DNA from: JBJFCE01 sp051888775
Lineage (GTDB): Bacteria; Bacillota; Clostridia; Lachnospirales; Lachnospiraceae
Assembly (NCBI GenBank): GCA_051888775.1
Contig: JBJFCE010000017.1
Span: 1 to 64,000 of the forward strand
DNA length: 64,000 nucleotides
Direction of reading: 5' to 3'
The notes under the pieces are model-generated. The model was not told the DNA's origin. It did not search any database and was given only the letters and a program-made list of their open reading frames with translations. Positions 1-9,576 of this stretch are shown here, piece by piece. A program made the position numbers and the translations under genes. Position 1 is the first letter of the stretch, and each line of letters begins with the position of its first letter.

Positions 1-631
1 ATGCTCTGAATATCAGTTCCTGATAAATACTGTAAAAGAAATTATATACCTGATTGATCAAATCACTGAGCAACAGCACAATGAAAATGATGATAAACAT
101 CGCCACAAAGGTAAGGAAAATCGTAACCAGTGTCTTACCCAGTGTATAATTGTGAACCTGCATGATACCGATCAGCATCATCATCAGTCCGTATGCAATA
201 CCGACACCGATGATCATCCAGTAAAATGCGCCCTCGTTCTGTGCTACAAAATGACTGAAGATTGTTCCGATCGTAAAACATACGATAATCGGAATCATTG
301 CATAGCCCACCGCTATCGCAATATCCTTGAGCCTTCCCTCGCCCTCCATCAAACATGTAATGGACCAGTTACCGACACAAATCAGCAGATAGAGCACAAG
401 TACCGACATCAACTCCGTCAAAGCATTGACGCTTCTCGGATCAACATCATTTACGATAAAGCTTGCCGACATACGGTTAATGGAAAAGGAAAGCGAAAAA
501 AGCACAACCAGAAGGATCGCAATAGGAACACTTCCTCTTTCACGATGCCGGATCTCATAATAGCCGTCTGCGGGATGGCTTACTGTATAAAATGCGAACT
601 TCCATTTTTCCTTGGAAAACAATTCTTTCAT
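1..631 (-). CDS. YIP1-family membrane protein, 3' part only (runs off left edge)
   Basis: The reading frame is open from the ATG at 631 down to base 1, about 210 codons with no stop, so the C-terminus is outside the window. The product starts MKELFSKEKWKFAFYTV and then shows five or so hydrophobic segments (for example around IAILLVVLFSLSF and MSVLVLYLLICVGNW), the pattern of Yip1-domain proteins, which are polytopic membrane proteins of unclear function in bacteria. Its ATG overlaps the TGA of the upstream NHL-repeat gene (TGATG), which implies translational coupling and membership of the mannan transport operon. A role in assembling or sensing the transporter is only a guess from context. 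Confidence 0.75.
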   Translation of the reverse strand, partial: MKELFSKEKWKFAFYTVSHPADGYYEIRHRERGSVPIAILLVVLFSLSFSINRMSASFIVNDVDPRSVNALTELMSVLVLYLLICVGNWSITCLMEGEGRLKDIAIAVGYAMIPIIVCFTIGTIFSHFVAQNEGAFYWMIIGVGIAYGLMMMLIGIMQVHNYTLGKTLVTIFLTFVAMFIIIFIVLLLSDLINQVYNFFYSIYQELIFRA

Positions 632-2118
632 CAGATAAGCCCTCCTTCCGCTTCTTTCTTTATTCCCTTTTTCTTACGTTTCCATCTCTTATAAACATTC
701 CATGCCACGATCAATACGATGATACCGGTCAGAATATAGCTCAGATTATCCGCAAGAACCTCGTTTCGATAACGTTTCCATGCAATGGAATAATATTTCC
801 GGTTCATGCCGAGCTTTAAGTACTTCATTGCCAGACGGTTCTCCCCGGCTGTCAGGTACGCCTTACCGATACCGGTATTGGCAAGCTCATTATTCTCATC
901 CAATCGCAGAACTTCCTGCCACTTTTCGATCGCTTCGGTCTCATCACCATCATATCGAAGTCCTACCGCTTCATTGATCAGTTTTCCGTAATCGGTTGCG
1001 GTGAACTTTAAGATAGCCCCATAATACGCATCCAACACGATAATCTGATCACCGATATACTCAATCGCAACCGGAGTAGTGAAAGTTCCTTCCTGTGATC
1101 CGAGTCCTCCGAAGATGTACAAGAGATTTCCTTCTTTATCGTATGTAAAGATTCGTCCACGTTTTCTGTCAAGCAGGGAATAAATTCCTTTTTCACGATA
1201 AACAACATCGATAATTTCGGAAGGACCGCTATATTTACCATACAAACCGATTCGGATATCGCCGCCGACATTTCCGTTTTCACCCTTTTGGATAACATCC
1301 TTTCCCTGCGGATTCAGACGTCTGACTGCCTGAACACCATCGGCATCGATATTGGAAGCATAGATGAATCCGCCGCTGTCTACATCGATTCCGGTAAACT
1401 CGGTCGGGATATAGAGCAGCTGGTTGGAACGTTCCTCCTTACTTGCGATCTTTCTCCAGAATTTCTCCCAGAGTGTGATCTTAACTTCAATGGTTCCGAA
1501 ATATCCGGTAAAATCACCGGTACTTTCAAAAACCATAATTCCTTCAAATGTATTCTTGGCAATGACATACACACGATCTGCATAGTCGACAGTTACTTTA
1601 AGCGGAGTAAAGTCAAAGCCTTCTTCCAGAATCTCAGACTGCGGATTATCAATAATCTTGATGAACTCGCCTTCCGGTGTCAGTACAACGACACGCTTGT
1701 TCATGGAATCCGCAACGTACAGCTCCATGTTCTCGGATACACATACACCATAAGGCTGATTAAAAGTATCCGCCGTTCCGTTACGGTCGAAACCGTCAAT
1801 GACTCTGACCGTTTCCGTCATTGCTTCGTTCAGGACAACGATTCGATTGTTTCCGGTATCAGCCACATAGATCAGCCCATCCGGCGCAACACAAAGATCT
1901 CTCGGTTCCTTGAAATCTGTTGTTCCTACACTTAAGCCCGTTACGGATCCGTCCGGTACATAAGCTGCCGGGGTATAAACGATATCCTCACGGTAATTAT
2001 AATTGTATGTATCATACGGAATTTCTTCCGCAAATGCTGTCTCTCCCATTGATACGCATAACACAGCGGTCATCAGTACAGAGGCAGCTATTTTTTTAAA
2101 CAGATTATGTTTTTTCAT
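631..2118 (-). CDS. NHL-repeat (beta-propeller) protein with TPR-like segment and C-terminal membrane anchor
   Basis: 495 residues. A signal peptide ending around AFA (residue 30) is followed by repeated NHL-type blades such as PRDLCVAPDGLIYVADTGNNRIVV and PYGVCVSENMELYVADSMNKRVVVL, which build a beta-propeller outside the cell. Residues about 385-440 look like TPR helices (AIEKWQEVLRLDENNELANTGIGKAYL). One membrane helix near 459-476 is followed by a strongly basic tail, so the propeller should face outward and the tail inward. It lies 13 bp after the second permease and is coupled to the YIP1 gene. It may hold or present glycans to the transporter, but that is inference from the operon; no enzyme motif is visible. 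Confidence 0.8.
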   Translation of the reverse strand: MKKHNLFKKIAASVLMTAVLCVSMGETAFAEEIPYDTYNYNYREDIVYTPAAYVPDGSVTGLSVGTTDFKEPRDLCVAPDGLIYVADTGNNRIVVLNEAMTETVRVIDGFDRNGTADTFNQPYGVCVSENMELYVADSMNKRVVVLTPEGEFIKIIDNPQSEILEEGFDFTPLKVTVDYADRVYVIAKNTFEGIMVFESTGDFTGYFGTIEVKITLWEKFWRKIASKEERSNQLLYIPTEFTGIDVDSGGFIYASNIDADGVQAVRRLNPQGKDVIQKGENGNVGGDIRIGLYGKYSGPSEIIDVVYREKGIYSLLDRKRGRIFTYDKEGNLLYIFGGLGSQEGTFTTPVAIEYIGDQIIVLDAYYGAILKFTATDYGKLINEAVGLRYDGDETEAIEKWQEVLRLDENNELANTGIGKAYLTAGENRLAMKYLKLGMNRKYYSIAWKRYRNEVLADNLSYILTGIIVLIVAWNVYKRWKRKKKGIKKEAEGGLI

Positions 2119-2131
2119 TCTGTGCCTCCTC

Positions 2132-3031
2132 TTATTCTTTCATACCGGATGTGGTCATGGTTTCAAGGACATTACTCTGGCAGATCAGGAAGAAAAGAAT
2201 CGGAACTGCCGCAATAACAAAGGTTACGGCCGCTGCCGCACCGGCTCTTGCAGTACCTCCGGCGGAGATCTGCTGCAATGCGAACTGTAACGGTTTTAAC
2301 TGCTCATCGCGAAGGAACATAGCACCCGTATTTCCCCACATCTGCTGGAACTGGAAAATTGCCAGTGTCAGCCATGCAGGCTTTACGTTCGGCATAACGA
2401 TCTTCCAGAAGATCTGAAATTCCGATGCGCCGTCCAGTCTTGCCGATTCCATCAACGAAGAGGGTAACTGCTCCATGAACTGCTTCATCAGGTAAAGGCC
2501 CATACCATACTGACACGCCGGAAGGATCAATGCCAGATAATTATTGTTGATGCCGAGCCAGCTGATGATCATATAGTTCGGTGTCTGTGTTACCTGCCAT
2601 GAGAACATCATGGAAAGTACAACCATGTTGAACAGGAGCTTCTTTCCCGGGAAATCATGTTTGGCAAGCGGATATGCTGCAAGGGATGCCAGAATAACAT
2701 GGCCTACGGTTCCGAAACCTGTAATAATAATCGTATTTAATATGTATCTGGAGAAAGGAACCCACGAATCATTCATGACCATGAACAGATCCGTAAAGTT
2801 TTCCAGGGTTGGGTTTCTGACCAGTATCTTAGGCGGATACTGGAAAATTTCGTCCAGAGGCTTCAAACAGTTATTGATGATCATAACAAGCGGTAATGCC
2901 ATGAAGAAACCGCAGATCGCCATGATGAAGAACAGCAGTCCGTTTCCTGCCATGGAACGGTTCAGCTTTTTTTCTCTGGGTTTGAAAAAGCGATATCTTT
3001 TTTTCGTTTTTACAACTGCTGCTTTTGCCAC
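2132..3031 (-). CDS. Carbohydrate ABC transporter permease, MalG type
   Basis: 299 residues with six predicted membrane helices and the EAA loop (ARLDGASEFQIFWKIVMPN) that docks the ATPase, as in the CUT1 sugar-importer family. The start is a GTG at 3031, immediately after the TAA of the partner permease; a GGGAG ribosome-binding site ends inside that gene. The N-terminus is rich in Lys/Arg, as expected for a cytoplasmic tail. It is paired with the MalF-type gene and the large binding protein just upstream. No ATP-binding subunit lies in the window, so a shared MsmX/MsmK-type ATPase elsewhere probably drives it. The substrate is likely manno-oligosaccharides, from context. Confidence 0.93.
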   Translation of the reverse strand: MAKAAVVKTKKRYRFFKPREKKLNRSMAGNGLLFFIMAICGFFMALPLVMIINNCLKPLDEIFQYPPKILVRNPTLENFTDLFMVMNDSWVPFSRYILNTIIITGFGTVGHVILASLAAYPLAKHDFPGKKLLFNMVVLSMMFSWQVTQTPNYMIISWLGINNNYLALILPACQYGMGLYLMKQFMEQLPSSLMESARLDGASEFQIFWKIVMPNVKPAWLTLAIFQFQQMWGNTGAMFLRDEQLKPLQFALQQISAGGTARAGAAAAVTFVIAAVPILFFLICQSNVLETMTTSGMKE

Positions 3032-3961
3032 TTATTCTCCCACCCTTCCTAATATTTTCTGAACCAGTTTATTGGTACCTACCATCAACAGGAACAATAC
3101 TGTTGCAATTGCTGATGCATAACCCATATCGAATCGGGTGGAGCCATAATCCATCAAATGTGTTACGACGGTTGCTCCGGCGTAGTTTACGGACGGATTA
3201 CCCGCCAGCTGAATGGAAATGTCGGCTACTGCAAAGGACTGTGTGATCTGCATGACCGCACCGAACATCAGCTGAGGTTTCATAGCAGGAAGTGTAACAT
3301 ACCAAAGTTCCTGCCAGCGGTTTTTGACACCATCCAATGCTGCAGCTTCATACATGCTCTTATCTACCGTCTGAAGACCGGCAATAAAGGAAAGGAAACC
3401 GGTTCCGAGTGAGAGCCACAGCTGAACCACGATCAGACAGGGAAGAATCAACTTTGCATCCTGCATCCACAGCTTCTGCTCATTGATAATACCCAGCTTG
3501 ATCAGGATACCGTTTAAATATCCGTAACGGTCGCTGGAAAGGATCAGGCTCCATACCATATATGCGTTACCGCATATGGACGGTGCATAAAAGATCAAGG
3601 TCAACAGTGTTCTTATCTTACTGGAGAACTCATTGATGATCCATGCAAACAACAGACACAGCATATAGCTGACCGGTCCTGTTACAACTGCGAAGATCAA
3701 AGTGTTTTTCAATGAGATCAGGAAGATATCATCTTCCAGAAACAGTTTAATATAGTTATTCCAGCCGTTAAAGGTCGGCCACTCCAGCATGTTAAAGTAA
3801 GTAAAGCTCAATGCGATAGAGATCAACACAGGTAATACAGTAAACAGGAAGAACAGGATAAAGTAGGGTGCCATCATAATATAGCAGGCTCTGTTCTGTT
3901 TTATCCGGTATCCAAGTGTGCCTTGCTTTTTTGCTACAGCCAATGCTTCTTTCGATGCCAT
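3032..3961 (-). CDS. Sugar ABC transporter permease, MalF type
   Basis: 309 residues, six or more membrane helices, and the EAA loop (EAAALDGVKNRWQELWYVTLPAMKP) near residue 215. It is the MalF/UgpA half of a CUT1 importer heterodimer with the following permease. The ATG at 3961 directly abuts the stop codon of the binding-protein gene, so binding protein and both permeases are translated as a block. It resembles permeases of the YtcP/LplB group often found beside DUF624 (YesL) proteins. The imported substrate is inferred to be mannan-derived oligosaccharide. Confidence 0.93.
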   Translation of the reverse strand: MASKEALAVAKKQGTLGYRIKQNRACYIMMAPYFILFFLFTVLPVLISIALSFTYFNMLEWPTFNGWNNYIKLFLEDDIFLISLKNTLIFAVVTGPVSYMLCLLFAWIINEFSSKIRTLLTLIFYAPSICGNAYMVWSLILSSDRYGYLNGILIKLGIINEQKLWMQDAKLILPCLIVVQLWLSLGTGFLSFIAGLQTVDKSMYEAAALDGVKNRWQELWYVTLPAMKPQLMFGAVMQITQSFAVADISIQLAGNPSVNYAGATVVTHLMDYGSTRFDMGYASAIATVLFLLMVGTNKLVQKILGRVGE

Positions 3962-6900
3962 TTAGTTACCCTCCCTTTCTAAATCTTCCAATGTCGTAAG
4001 ACCGAATTCCTTTCGCTTGTACGTGATCTCGTCATTGATATAAAGTACTTTATCCATCAGCTCTTCTCGAGGTGATGCGGTATCCGTCTCTGTTGTGACG
4101 GTATAGAATGCATTATTCACATTACGCCATGAATAATAACCACCAGGTACCTGCGGGATGCTCTTTACCCATGTAAAAGCTTCCGCCAATGCTTCATAAG
4201 TTTCTACCGGCCAGGGCATATTTCCAAATGCTTCCTGATTTGCGGTTGCAACTCGTGCCGCAGATCCCATCAGGGATTCCATTTCTCTGTCGTACAGCGT
4301 CTGTACATCTGCAGAGGTCCACCACTTTATGAACTCCCAGCACTCTTCCGGATATTCGGTATCTGCCATGATCATGCTGGCAAGTCCGGTACAGCCTACG
4401 GAATGATTTACCGTTCCGTCCTCCTGTACAGTTCCCGGAACCATGGTAAAGTCCCAGAGACCTGCAATATCCGGTGCGGATACTTCGAGGTTATTGTATA
4501 CGGTATAATCAGCAATGATCAGCGGACATTCACCGGTACGGAAACGTTCTTCCACGCTGGTCGTCTTATCCAGACCATAATCGGTATAATATTCACAATA
4601 TTCCTTAAAGGTGTTGACTGCGATATCGGAATCCAGTGCGGAAGAAATACCGCCTTCGTTATAATACTGACCGCCATTCTGATATAACAGCATCGCATAA
4701 ATCTGCTCACTCGGCAACATACCGAATTCCATTTGGTTCTTTGCCAGTACAGACATCGCAACCTTTACATCATCCCATGTTTCAGGAATCTCCATGCCAA
4801 GTTCGTTCAGGATATCCTTTCTGTAGAACATAACCGGGAAGGTCTGCGTTTCAGGCAATGCATATACAGCTCCGTCAAAGGAGAACGCTTCCCATGCACT
4901 GCTGTAAAATCTGTCTAACACTTCGTCAATATCATCAAACTGGCTTAAATCCAATACGGCATTTCTTAAACCATAGTTAACCGGCGTATCATTACCGGTG
5001 GTCAGAACCGCTCCGGCAATACCGTTTGTATTTGCTACCTGAATCGCCACATCCGGTCCCTCGCCTGCAAGCTCTGCCCGCAACAGTGTATTCATATCTA
5101 CCAGCTGTACGTTAACATTAATACCGTAAACACTGGTAAAGGATTCATCGATCAGGGAACGGATAACATTTGCCTGATCTCGTCCGGTTCCGACCCAGAG
5201 CGTAATTGTCGGATTATCGCTTCCTTCCTCTCCCGTTGCGCCAAGTGAGTTATAGTCAATCACAAAGGAATAGAACAATCTCTTGATTTCATATACCAGC
5301 TTATCCCAGAAAGAGTTGGAATTTACTTTCGTTTTCTCTCCGGGAGAATAAATATTGATTCTGTCAATCTGCAGGGGCTGACCGATAACCTGAGTAATCC
5401 AGTTACCGCACGCTCTGACATTCTGCTTATATGTAGAGATAACCTTAACAAAACGTTCCTCATCCTTGATCAGATAGTCAAGCTGGTCACGCATGGTGAT
5501 CAATACGGTTTCCTTATCAGAGGTGCGTCCTGCTGCCGCTCTCAAGGAAACGATCGCATCATCCAGCTGATCTCTTACCGCAACCATTTCTGCATTCAGT
5601 CCCGGAAGGGAAGCTTCAATCTGATAGTCACGGTAGGTGTCCGGGCTGACACCCGTGATACGGATTACTTTACGATAAATGGCATTCAACTGAGATACGC
5701 AATCCTGTACCTCGGCAATAACATCCGAAAATTCGCCAAGGACAACTTCCATACGAAGCGTATGTTCTCCTGCCTCCAGATAGAACATATACGGATTTCC
5801 TTCTTCGTCCTCAAACACATCGGTTCTCCAACTGGAATCATAATTGAATCCGTAATCTTCCATTTCCTCAAAAGGAACTTCTCCGTCGATCATGATCTTA
5901 CGGGATACATAAATGCCTCGCATGAAGCTCTGCTTGTCAAACAGGGAAATATTATAATAGCCGGATTCCGGAACTTCAAAGTTCCATTCAATCCATTGAC
6001 CGGCATCGCTCCAGCTCTCACCGCCGATTGTATTGTTCAGAAGCGCTTTTGCGCTTGCCGGATAAACTGCCGGTGAGGATTGATCCTGCTTCGGATATAA
6101 CATCTGGGAAGATGTTTTTGTTGCATTTTCTGCCTGAATCACAATATTGTGTCCGGTCGTTGCAGCAACACCCTCGGCATCCCACTGCGCCTTAACATCG
6201 ACATAACTTCCTACCGGTTCATCATTTGATAAAATCAGTTTATGTAACAGCATCGGCTCTCTTCTGGAATTAATAGAGATCGTATGCTTTCCTGCCGTCA
6301 TATAGAGGCATAACGGTTCTGTGATGTAACCGTTGTTATCATATAATTCTGCCGTGATCCACTCCGGGATTTCGATAGCAGTCGGCTTCATATCATTGCC
6401 CTGATTATCTTTATTCCAGATCACCTCGGAAAGTCCTTCCGAAAAATTCTCCTGTGCCACATCCGTGGACCAAATACGGGGGAATTCGATCAGCGAAAGT
6501 TCTCCATAAGGAAGTTCTCCGTCAAGGAAGAAGCTTCTCTGGATCTCAGAGTTCTTACCTTCAATCGGATAATACTGTACTTCCAGCTTATAAAATCCGG
6601 TTTCAGGCACATCCACTTCAAATTCCACATAAGCAGACTCGGTTGTCAGAATGCTGTCGCCTTCCATACCTTCGTAATCGGAATAAATCTCAGGCGTAAC
6701 CTCAACGTCACCTTCCATATACGACACATAATCCGCAGCAGCCACCTCTATCGTCTTGTCAGGATATGCTGCTCCTGCGTGCTGCTCCACATATTCCTTG
6801 TAACCCGGAACCGTATCATTGACGGAATAGGTGCCGACGATTTCCTTGCAATCTGCCTGTGTCATAGAAGACTGTGCATCGGCATCGACCGTTCCCACAT

Positions 6901-6973
6901 GAAAAACAGTCATAATCTCCGCCGCCACAAGGACCATCGCCATCAATTTTTTGTTTACTTTCCCCAGTTTCAT
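3962..6973 (-). CDS. Giant extracellular solute-binding protein with two carbohydrate-binding-like modules
   Basis: 1003 residues, about twice the usual length of a family 1 sugar-binding protein. In order: signal peptide (about 1-33, ending ADA, no lipobox cysteine); a beta-sandwich-like module (about 75-250) with VEFEVDVPETGFYKLEVQYYP; a second CBM35/CBM6-like module (about 278-412) opening IVIQAENATK and closing YLEAGEHTLRMEV; a helical linker (about 415-575); and a type 1 solute-binding domain (about 588-1003) with LAGEGPDVAIQ, ALPETQTFPVMFYRKDIL and ECWEFIKWWTS. It feeds the two permeases that follow without a gap. The lack of a lipid anchor suggests that the uncleaved N-terminus, or binding to partner membrane proteins, keeps it at the cell. 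The start is supported by GGAGG six bases before the ATG. Confidence 0.9.
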   Translation of the reverse strand: MKLGKVNKKLMAMVLVAAEIMTVFHVGTVDADAQSSMTQADCKEIVGTYSVNDTVPGYKEYVEQHAGAAYPDKTIEVAAADYVSYMEGDVEVTPEIYSDYEGMEGDSILTTESAYVEFEVDVPETGFYKLEVQYYPIEGKNSEIQRSFFLDGELPYGELSLIEFPRIWSTDVAQENFSEGLSEVIWNKDNQGNDMKPTAIEIPEWITAELYDNNGYITEPLCLYMTAGKHTISINSRREPMLLHKLILSNDEPVGSYVDVKAQWDAEGVAATTGHNIVIQAENATKTSSQMLYPKQDQSSPAVYPASAKALLNNTIGGESWSDAGQWIEWNFEVPESGYYNISLFDKQSFMRGIYVSRKIMIDGEVPFEEMEDYGFNYDSSWRTDVFEDEEGNPYMFYLEAGEHTLRMEVVLGEFSDVIAEVQDCVSQLNAIYRKVIRITGVSPDTYRDYQIEASLPGLNAEMVAVRDQLDDAIVSLRAAAGRTSDKETVLITMRDQLDYLIKDEERFVKVISTYKQNVRACGNWITQVIGQPLQIDRINIYSPGEKTKVNSNSFWDKLVYEIKRLFYSFVIDYNSLGATGEEGSDNPTITLWVGTGRDQANVIRSLIDESFTSVYGINVNVQLVDMNTLLRAELAGEGPDVAIQVANTNGIAGAVLTTGNDTPVNYGLRNAVLDLSQFDDIDEVLDRFYSSAWEAFSFDGAVYALPETQTFPVMFYRKDILNELGMEIPETWDDVKVAMSVLAKNQMEFGMLPSEQIYAMLLYQNGGQYYNEGGISSALDSDIAVNTFKEYCEYYTDYGLDKTTSVEERFRTGECPLIIADYTVYNNLEVSAPDIAGLWDFTMVPGTVQEDGTVNHSVGCTGLASMIMADTEYPEECWEFIKWWTSADVQTLYDREMESLMGSAARVATANQEAFGNMPWPVETYEALAEAFTWVKSIPQVPGGYYSWRNVNNAFYTVTTETDTASPREELMDKVLYINDEITYKRKEFGLTTLEDLEREGN

Positions 6974-7018
6974 GTTTTACCTCCACGCATTACTGTCTAT
7001 TCGGGATTCCTGCAATCT

Positions 7019-7708
7019 TTATTCGTAATACCATGCATCCGCATTTTCATCCGGTGCCGGCATGTATTTCCGAAGTGCTTTTTCTATCATAAATGTACAA
7101 ATATAACACCACAATCCGGGCAGAAACAAGATCGTCGGTATCGGAAGATAAAATATCCAAAGCCATACAAGCAGTGCCGTTCCCGCAAGTATCAATATGG
7201 TATATCCCGCATACCGGATCATCATGACAAACGCCAGCTTCACGATACCGCTCAGCTTCATCGTAAAGCGTGACAGAACCGGAAACAGATAGATCATCAA
7301 TGCTGCCGTTATTACCATTAAGGTAAGGTACATTCTGCTCATCATCTCTCCGGACTGTGTTTCCTGTCCAAGTGCGATCGTCCTCAGATAGTACAGAAGC
7401 AACAGCCAGATCCCGAGTGCCACCGTCAGGATACTTCCCGATGCAAAGGTTCGTTTAAAAGAAGCCCAGTATTCCTTGATCGGATAACTCCGGTTTCTGC
7501 GGATATTCTTCATCATTGCATAATATAAAGATGTCGTTGCCGTACCGATCGTAAAAACAGGTAAGCACGATAGCAGCCAGACTATATTCAGCATAATGAC
7601 CTGTCCGGCTTTCGTCATAATATTAAATAATGTGCTATCCGGTCCAAAGACCTTTTCCCGTTTTTTCTGCTTTTGTTTTTCCCGTCTTTCTTTCTCAGAC
7701 CATTCCAT
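7019..7708 (-). CDS. DUF624 (YesL-family) membrane protein
   Basis: 229 residues. The motif region GPDSTLFNIMTKAGQVIMLNIVWLLSCLPVFTIGTATTSLYYAM is typical of DUF624/YesL proteins, which accompany sugar ABC transporters in many Firmicutes. Four or five membrane helices follow, with a very basic N-terminus in the cytoplasm. The ATG directly follows the stop of the GH26 gene, and the giant binding-protein gene begins 45 bp downstream, so it sits between the secreted enzyme and the transporter. The molecular role of the family is not known to me; association with carbohydrate uptake is well established by gene context only. Confidence 0.88.
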   Translation of the reverse strand: MEWSEKERREKQKQKKREKVFGPDSTLFNIMTKAGQVIMLNIVWLLSCLPVFTIGTATTSLYYAMMKNIRRNRSYPIKEYWASFKRTFASGSILTVALGIWLLLLYYLRTIALGQETQSGEMMSRMYLTLMVITAALMIYLFPVLSRFTMKLSGIVKLAFVMMIRYAGYTILILAGTALLVWLWIFYLPIPTILFLPGLWCYICTFMIEKALRKYMPAPDENADAWYYE

Positions 7709-9208
7709 TTACTGTGCATCCTCCCTGATCGGGTAGGTTGTCAGATCCGGAAGTTCATCTAAGGTAATTACATTCTCATGATTATATATCTTGAGTAACA
7801 TTGCCTCTTCCGTATACTGCTCGGAATATACATTCAACGCACCCGAATCGGTAATAAAACTTCCGCCCCAGGTTCCGAAATAGCCCCACATTGCGCCGTC
7901 ACGAATTGCCAGATCCGGATCAAACATGCATCCGTTTTCCGACAGCACTACCATCTTATTAGAATCCGGATAATCATGTACTTCCATATATTTATCGATC
8001 TGAGAGCTGTATACACGCTCACCGGGATAAATATCTTCACCAACGATATCCACAACATCATCACCCGGATACCATTCCTTGTCCTGTCCGTTCCATACCC
8101 AGATCAGGTTGTTCAATCCGTATTCGTTTGTGAATCTGTCATACATCAGACGATATAATGCTATGTAGGATTCCGGCTTGCAGTCGCCCCACCAGAACCA
8201 GCCGCCGCTTGCCTCATGAAGCGGTCTCCACAGGATTGGAACTCCTGCCTCCTGCAGCTTCTGAAGTTCTTTTGCAATGGCATCCATATCGCTTAACAGC
8301 AGTTCGTATCCTTCTGGATCTTCTCCGCTCATGATCTTGTCTAAATTAATGTTTGTATGTTCTTTATAAAATCCGCTGTACCATGTACCCGTAAGATACT
8401 TTTCCGGTGCATTCCAATGCCAGCACATCGTAACGATCGCGCCTGCTTCCCATGCTTCCTGCGCATACTTGATGCTGTTTCCTGTACTGCCATTTGCCAC
8501 AAACGAAGGAGAATATCCCATCATGTCCAATCCTACCATTGCCGGGAACTTTCCGGTCGTCTTCCAGATGACTGCATTTTCCTGACCGTACAAACCCTGA
8601 TCACAATACTGCCCGGAAATAATATTCGTTCCGTAATTATCACAAAGATAACTCATCAGGCGCTTTGCACAATCATCCGCATTCGAATTGCAAAGTTTCG
8701 CCGATACTTCATAATAATCTTTCGGGAGAGACGGGCTTGTCAAAACAGTCAATTTGTCAACTGCAATATACCCCCAATATTTGGAAATCGTAATTTTATG
8801 TTCTCCCGCTTCCAGATAAACTCTTTCAATTGTACCATCCGTAAAGGTCGTCTCCTCATTTACCAGATTTCCTACGGATGTACCATCCACAAGCACATAA
8901 TTTTCTTTATAACCGCCGATTGCCGCAGCCGTAAACTGCAGATTGTAAAATCCCGCTTCCTCTATTGTAATTGAAAAAGTACAGGTATCTCCGTCAGCCT
9001 CAAATCCTTCCACATAACCGTTTCCGGAAAATCCTCCGATGCTGCTACCCACACGTGCATTTCCGGTCAGTACACCATCCTCTGCCTCATAGGTTCCCAC
9101 TGTAACAGGCTCCTCCTCTTTCTGCACATTCTCTGTATTTCCGCAGCCGCTCAGTATGGAACATCCAAGCATACAGCCGACTAATAATGCTATTCTCTTT
9201 TTACTCAT
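7709..9208 (-). CDS. CBM35-like plus GH26 beta-mannanase, surface lipoprotein
   Basis: 499 residues. A type II signal peptide ends in the lipobox LSGC (Cys22), so the enzyme should be lipid-anchored on the outside of the membrane. Residues about 37-155 form a CBM35/CBM6-like module (TYEAEDGVLTG ... YLEAGEHKITISKYWG). Residues about 175-490 are a GH26 domain: acid/base Glu332 in RPLHEASGGWFWWG, nucleophile Glu424 in LSENG, and the GQYCDQG and MCWHWN segments that line GH26 active sites. It would cut beta-1,4-mannan into oligosaccharides for the ABC importer encoded downstream. It is the first gene of the transport operon, after an AT-rich regulatory region carrying repeated TTACTTAA boxes. Confidence 0.92.
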   Translation of the reverse strand: MSKKRIALLVGCMLGCSILSGCGNTENVQKEEEPVTVGTYEAEDGVLTGNARVGSSIGGFSGNGYVEGFEADGDTCTFSITIEEAGFYNLQFTAAAIGGYKENYVLVDGTSVGNLVNEETTFTDGTIERVYLEAGEHKITISKYWGYIAVDKLTVLTSPSLPKDYYEVSAKLCNSNADDCAKRLMSYLCDNYGTNIISGQYCDQGLYGQENAVIWKTTGKFPAMVGLDMMGYSPSFVANGSTGNSIKYAQEAWEAGAIVTMCWHWNAPEKYLTGTWYSGFYKEHTNINLDKIMSGEDPEGYELLLSDMDAIAKELQKLQEAGVPILWRPLHEASGGWFWWGDCKPESYIALYRLMYDRFTNEYGLNNLIWVWNGQDKEWYPGDDVVDIVGEDIYPGERVYSSQIDKYMEVHDYPDSNKMVVLSENGCMFDPDLAIRDGAMWGYFGTWGGSFITDSGALNVYSEQYTEEAMLLKIYNHENVITLDELPDLTTYPIREDAQ

Positions 9209-9313
9209 ATGCTCTCCGTATCGGCTGTTCTTGCCAACTTTATGATTGCTTATTTTGTGTCTGTCCCTGTTTTTAAACTAAATCTTGTTGTTTAAATTAC
9301 TTTGGTTCGTTTT

Positions 9314-9386
9314 TTACTTAACTTTCTTCTGTGTATTTACTTAATTTTTCTCTTTATTTTAAGTAATTTAAGTTATTTTTACTTAA
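9314..9386. promoter_or_regulatory. Phased TTACTTAA/TTAAGTAA box array upstream of the GH26 operon
   Basis: Four exact copies of an 8-bp box lie at 9314-9321, 9337-9344, 9359-9366 (opposite orientation) and 9379-9386. Starts are 23, 22 and 20 bp apart, close to two helical turns, so the boxes face the same side of the DNA. Near copies (TTAAGTTA at 9368-9375) fall between them. The array is 105-180 bp upstream of the GH26 start codon in very AT-rich DNA. It looks like a cooperative binding site for an unidentified regulator; the boxes do not resemble the CG-centred LacI operator. No clear -35/-10 pair could be fixed here. Confidence 0.5.
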
Positions 9387-9576
9387 ATCCGATTTCCCTT
9401 TTATTTTTGTTTTTGGAAAATGTTCAAAAAAATTTTATACAAAATTAAAATTCTGATAACACCATAGTACTATTTAATAGGCAATTTTACAAGTATCTAT
9501 ACGATTTTTTTAACGATTTGTACAATTTCAACAATTTCAGGCTTTCATTTTTTGCTTAAATAACCATTGACATTAA

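Noticed and set aside
152..694. 180-codon open frame on the plus strand
   Set aside because: It is antisense to the YIP1 and NHL genes, whose products have clear domains; its own sequence is rich in His, Cys and Arg without any motif.
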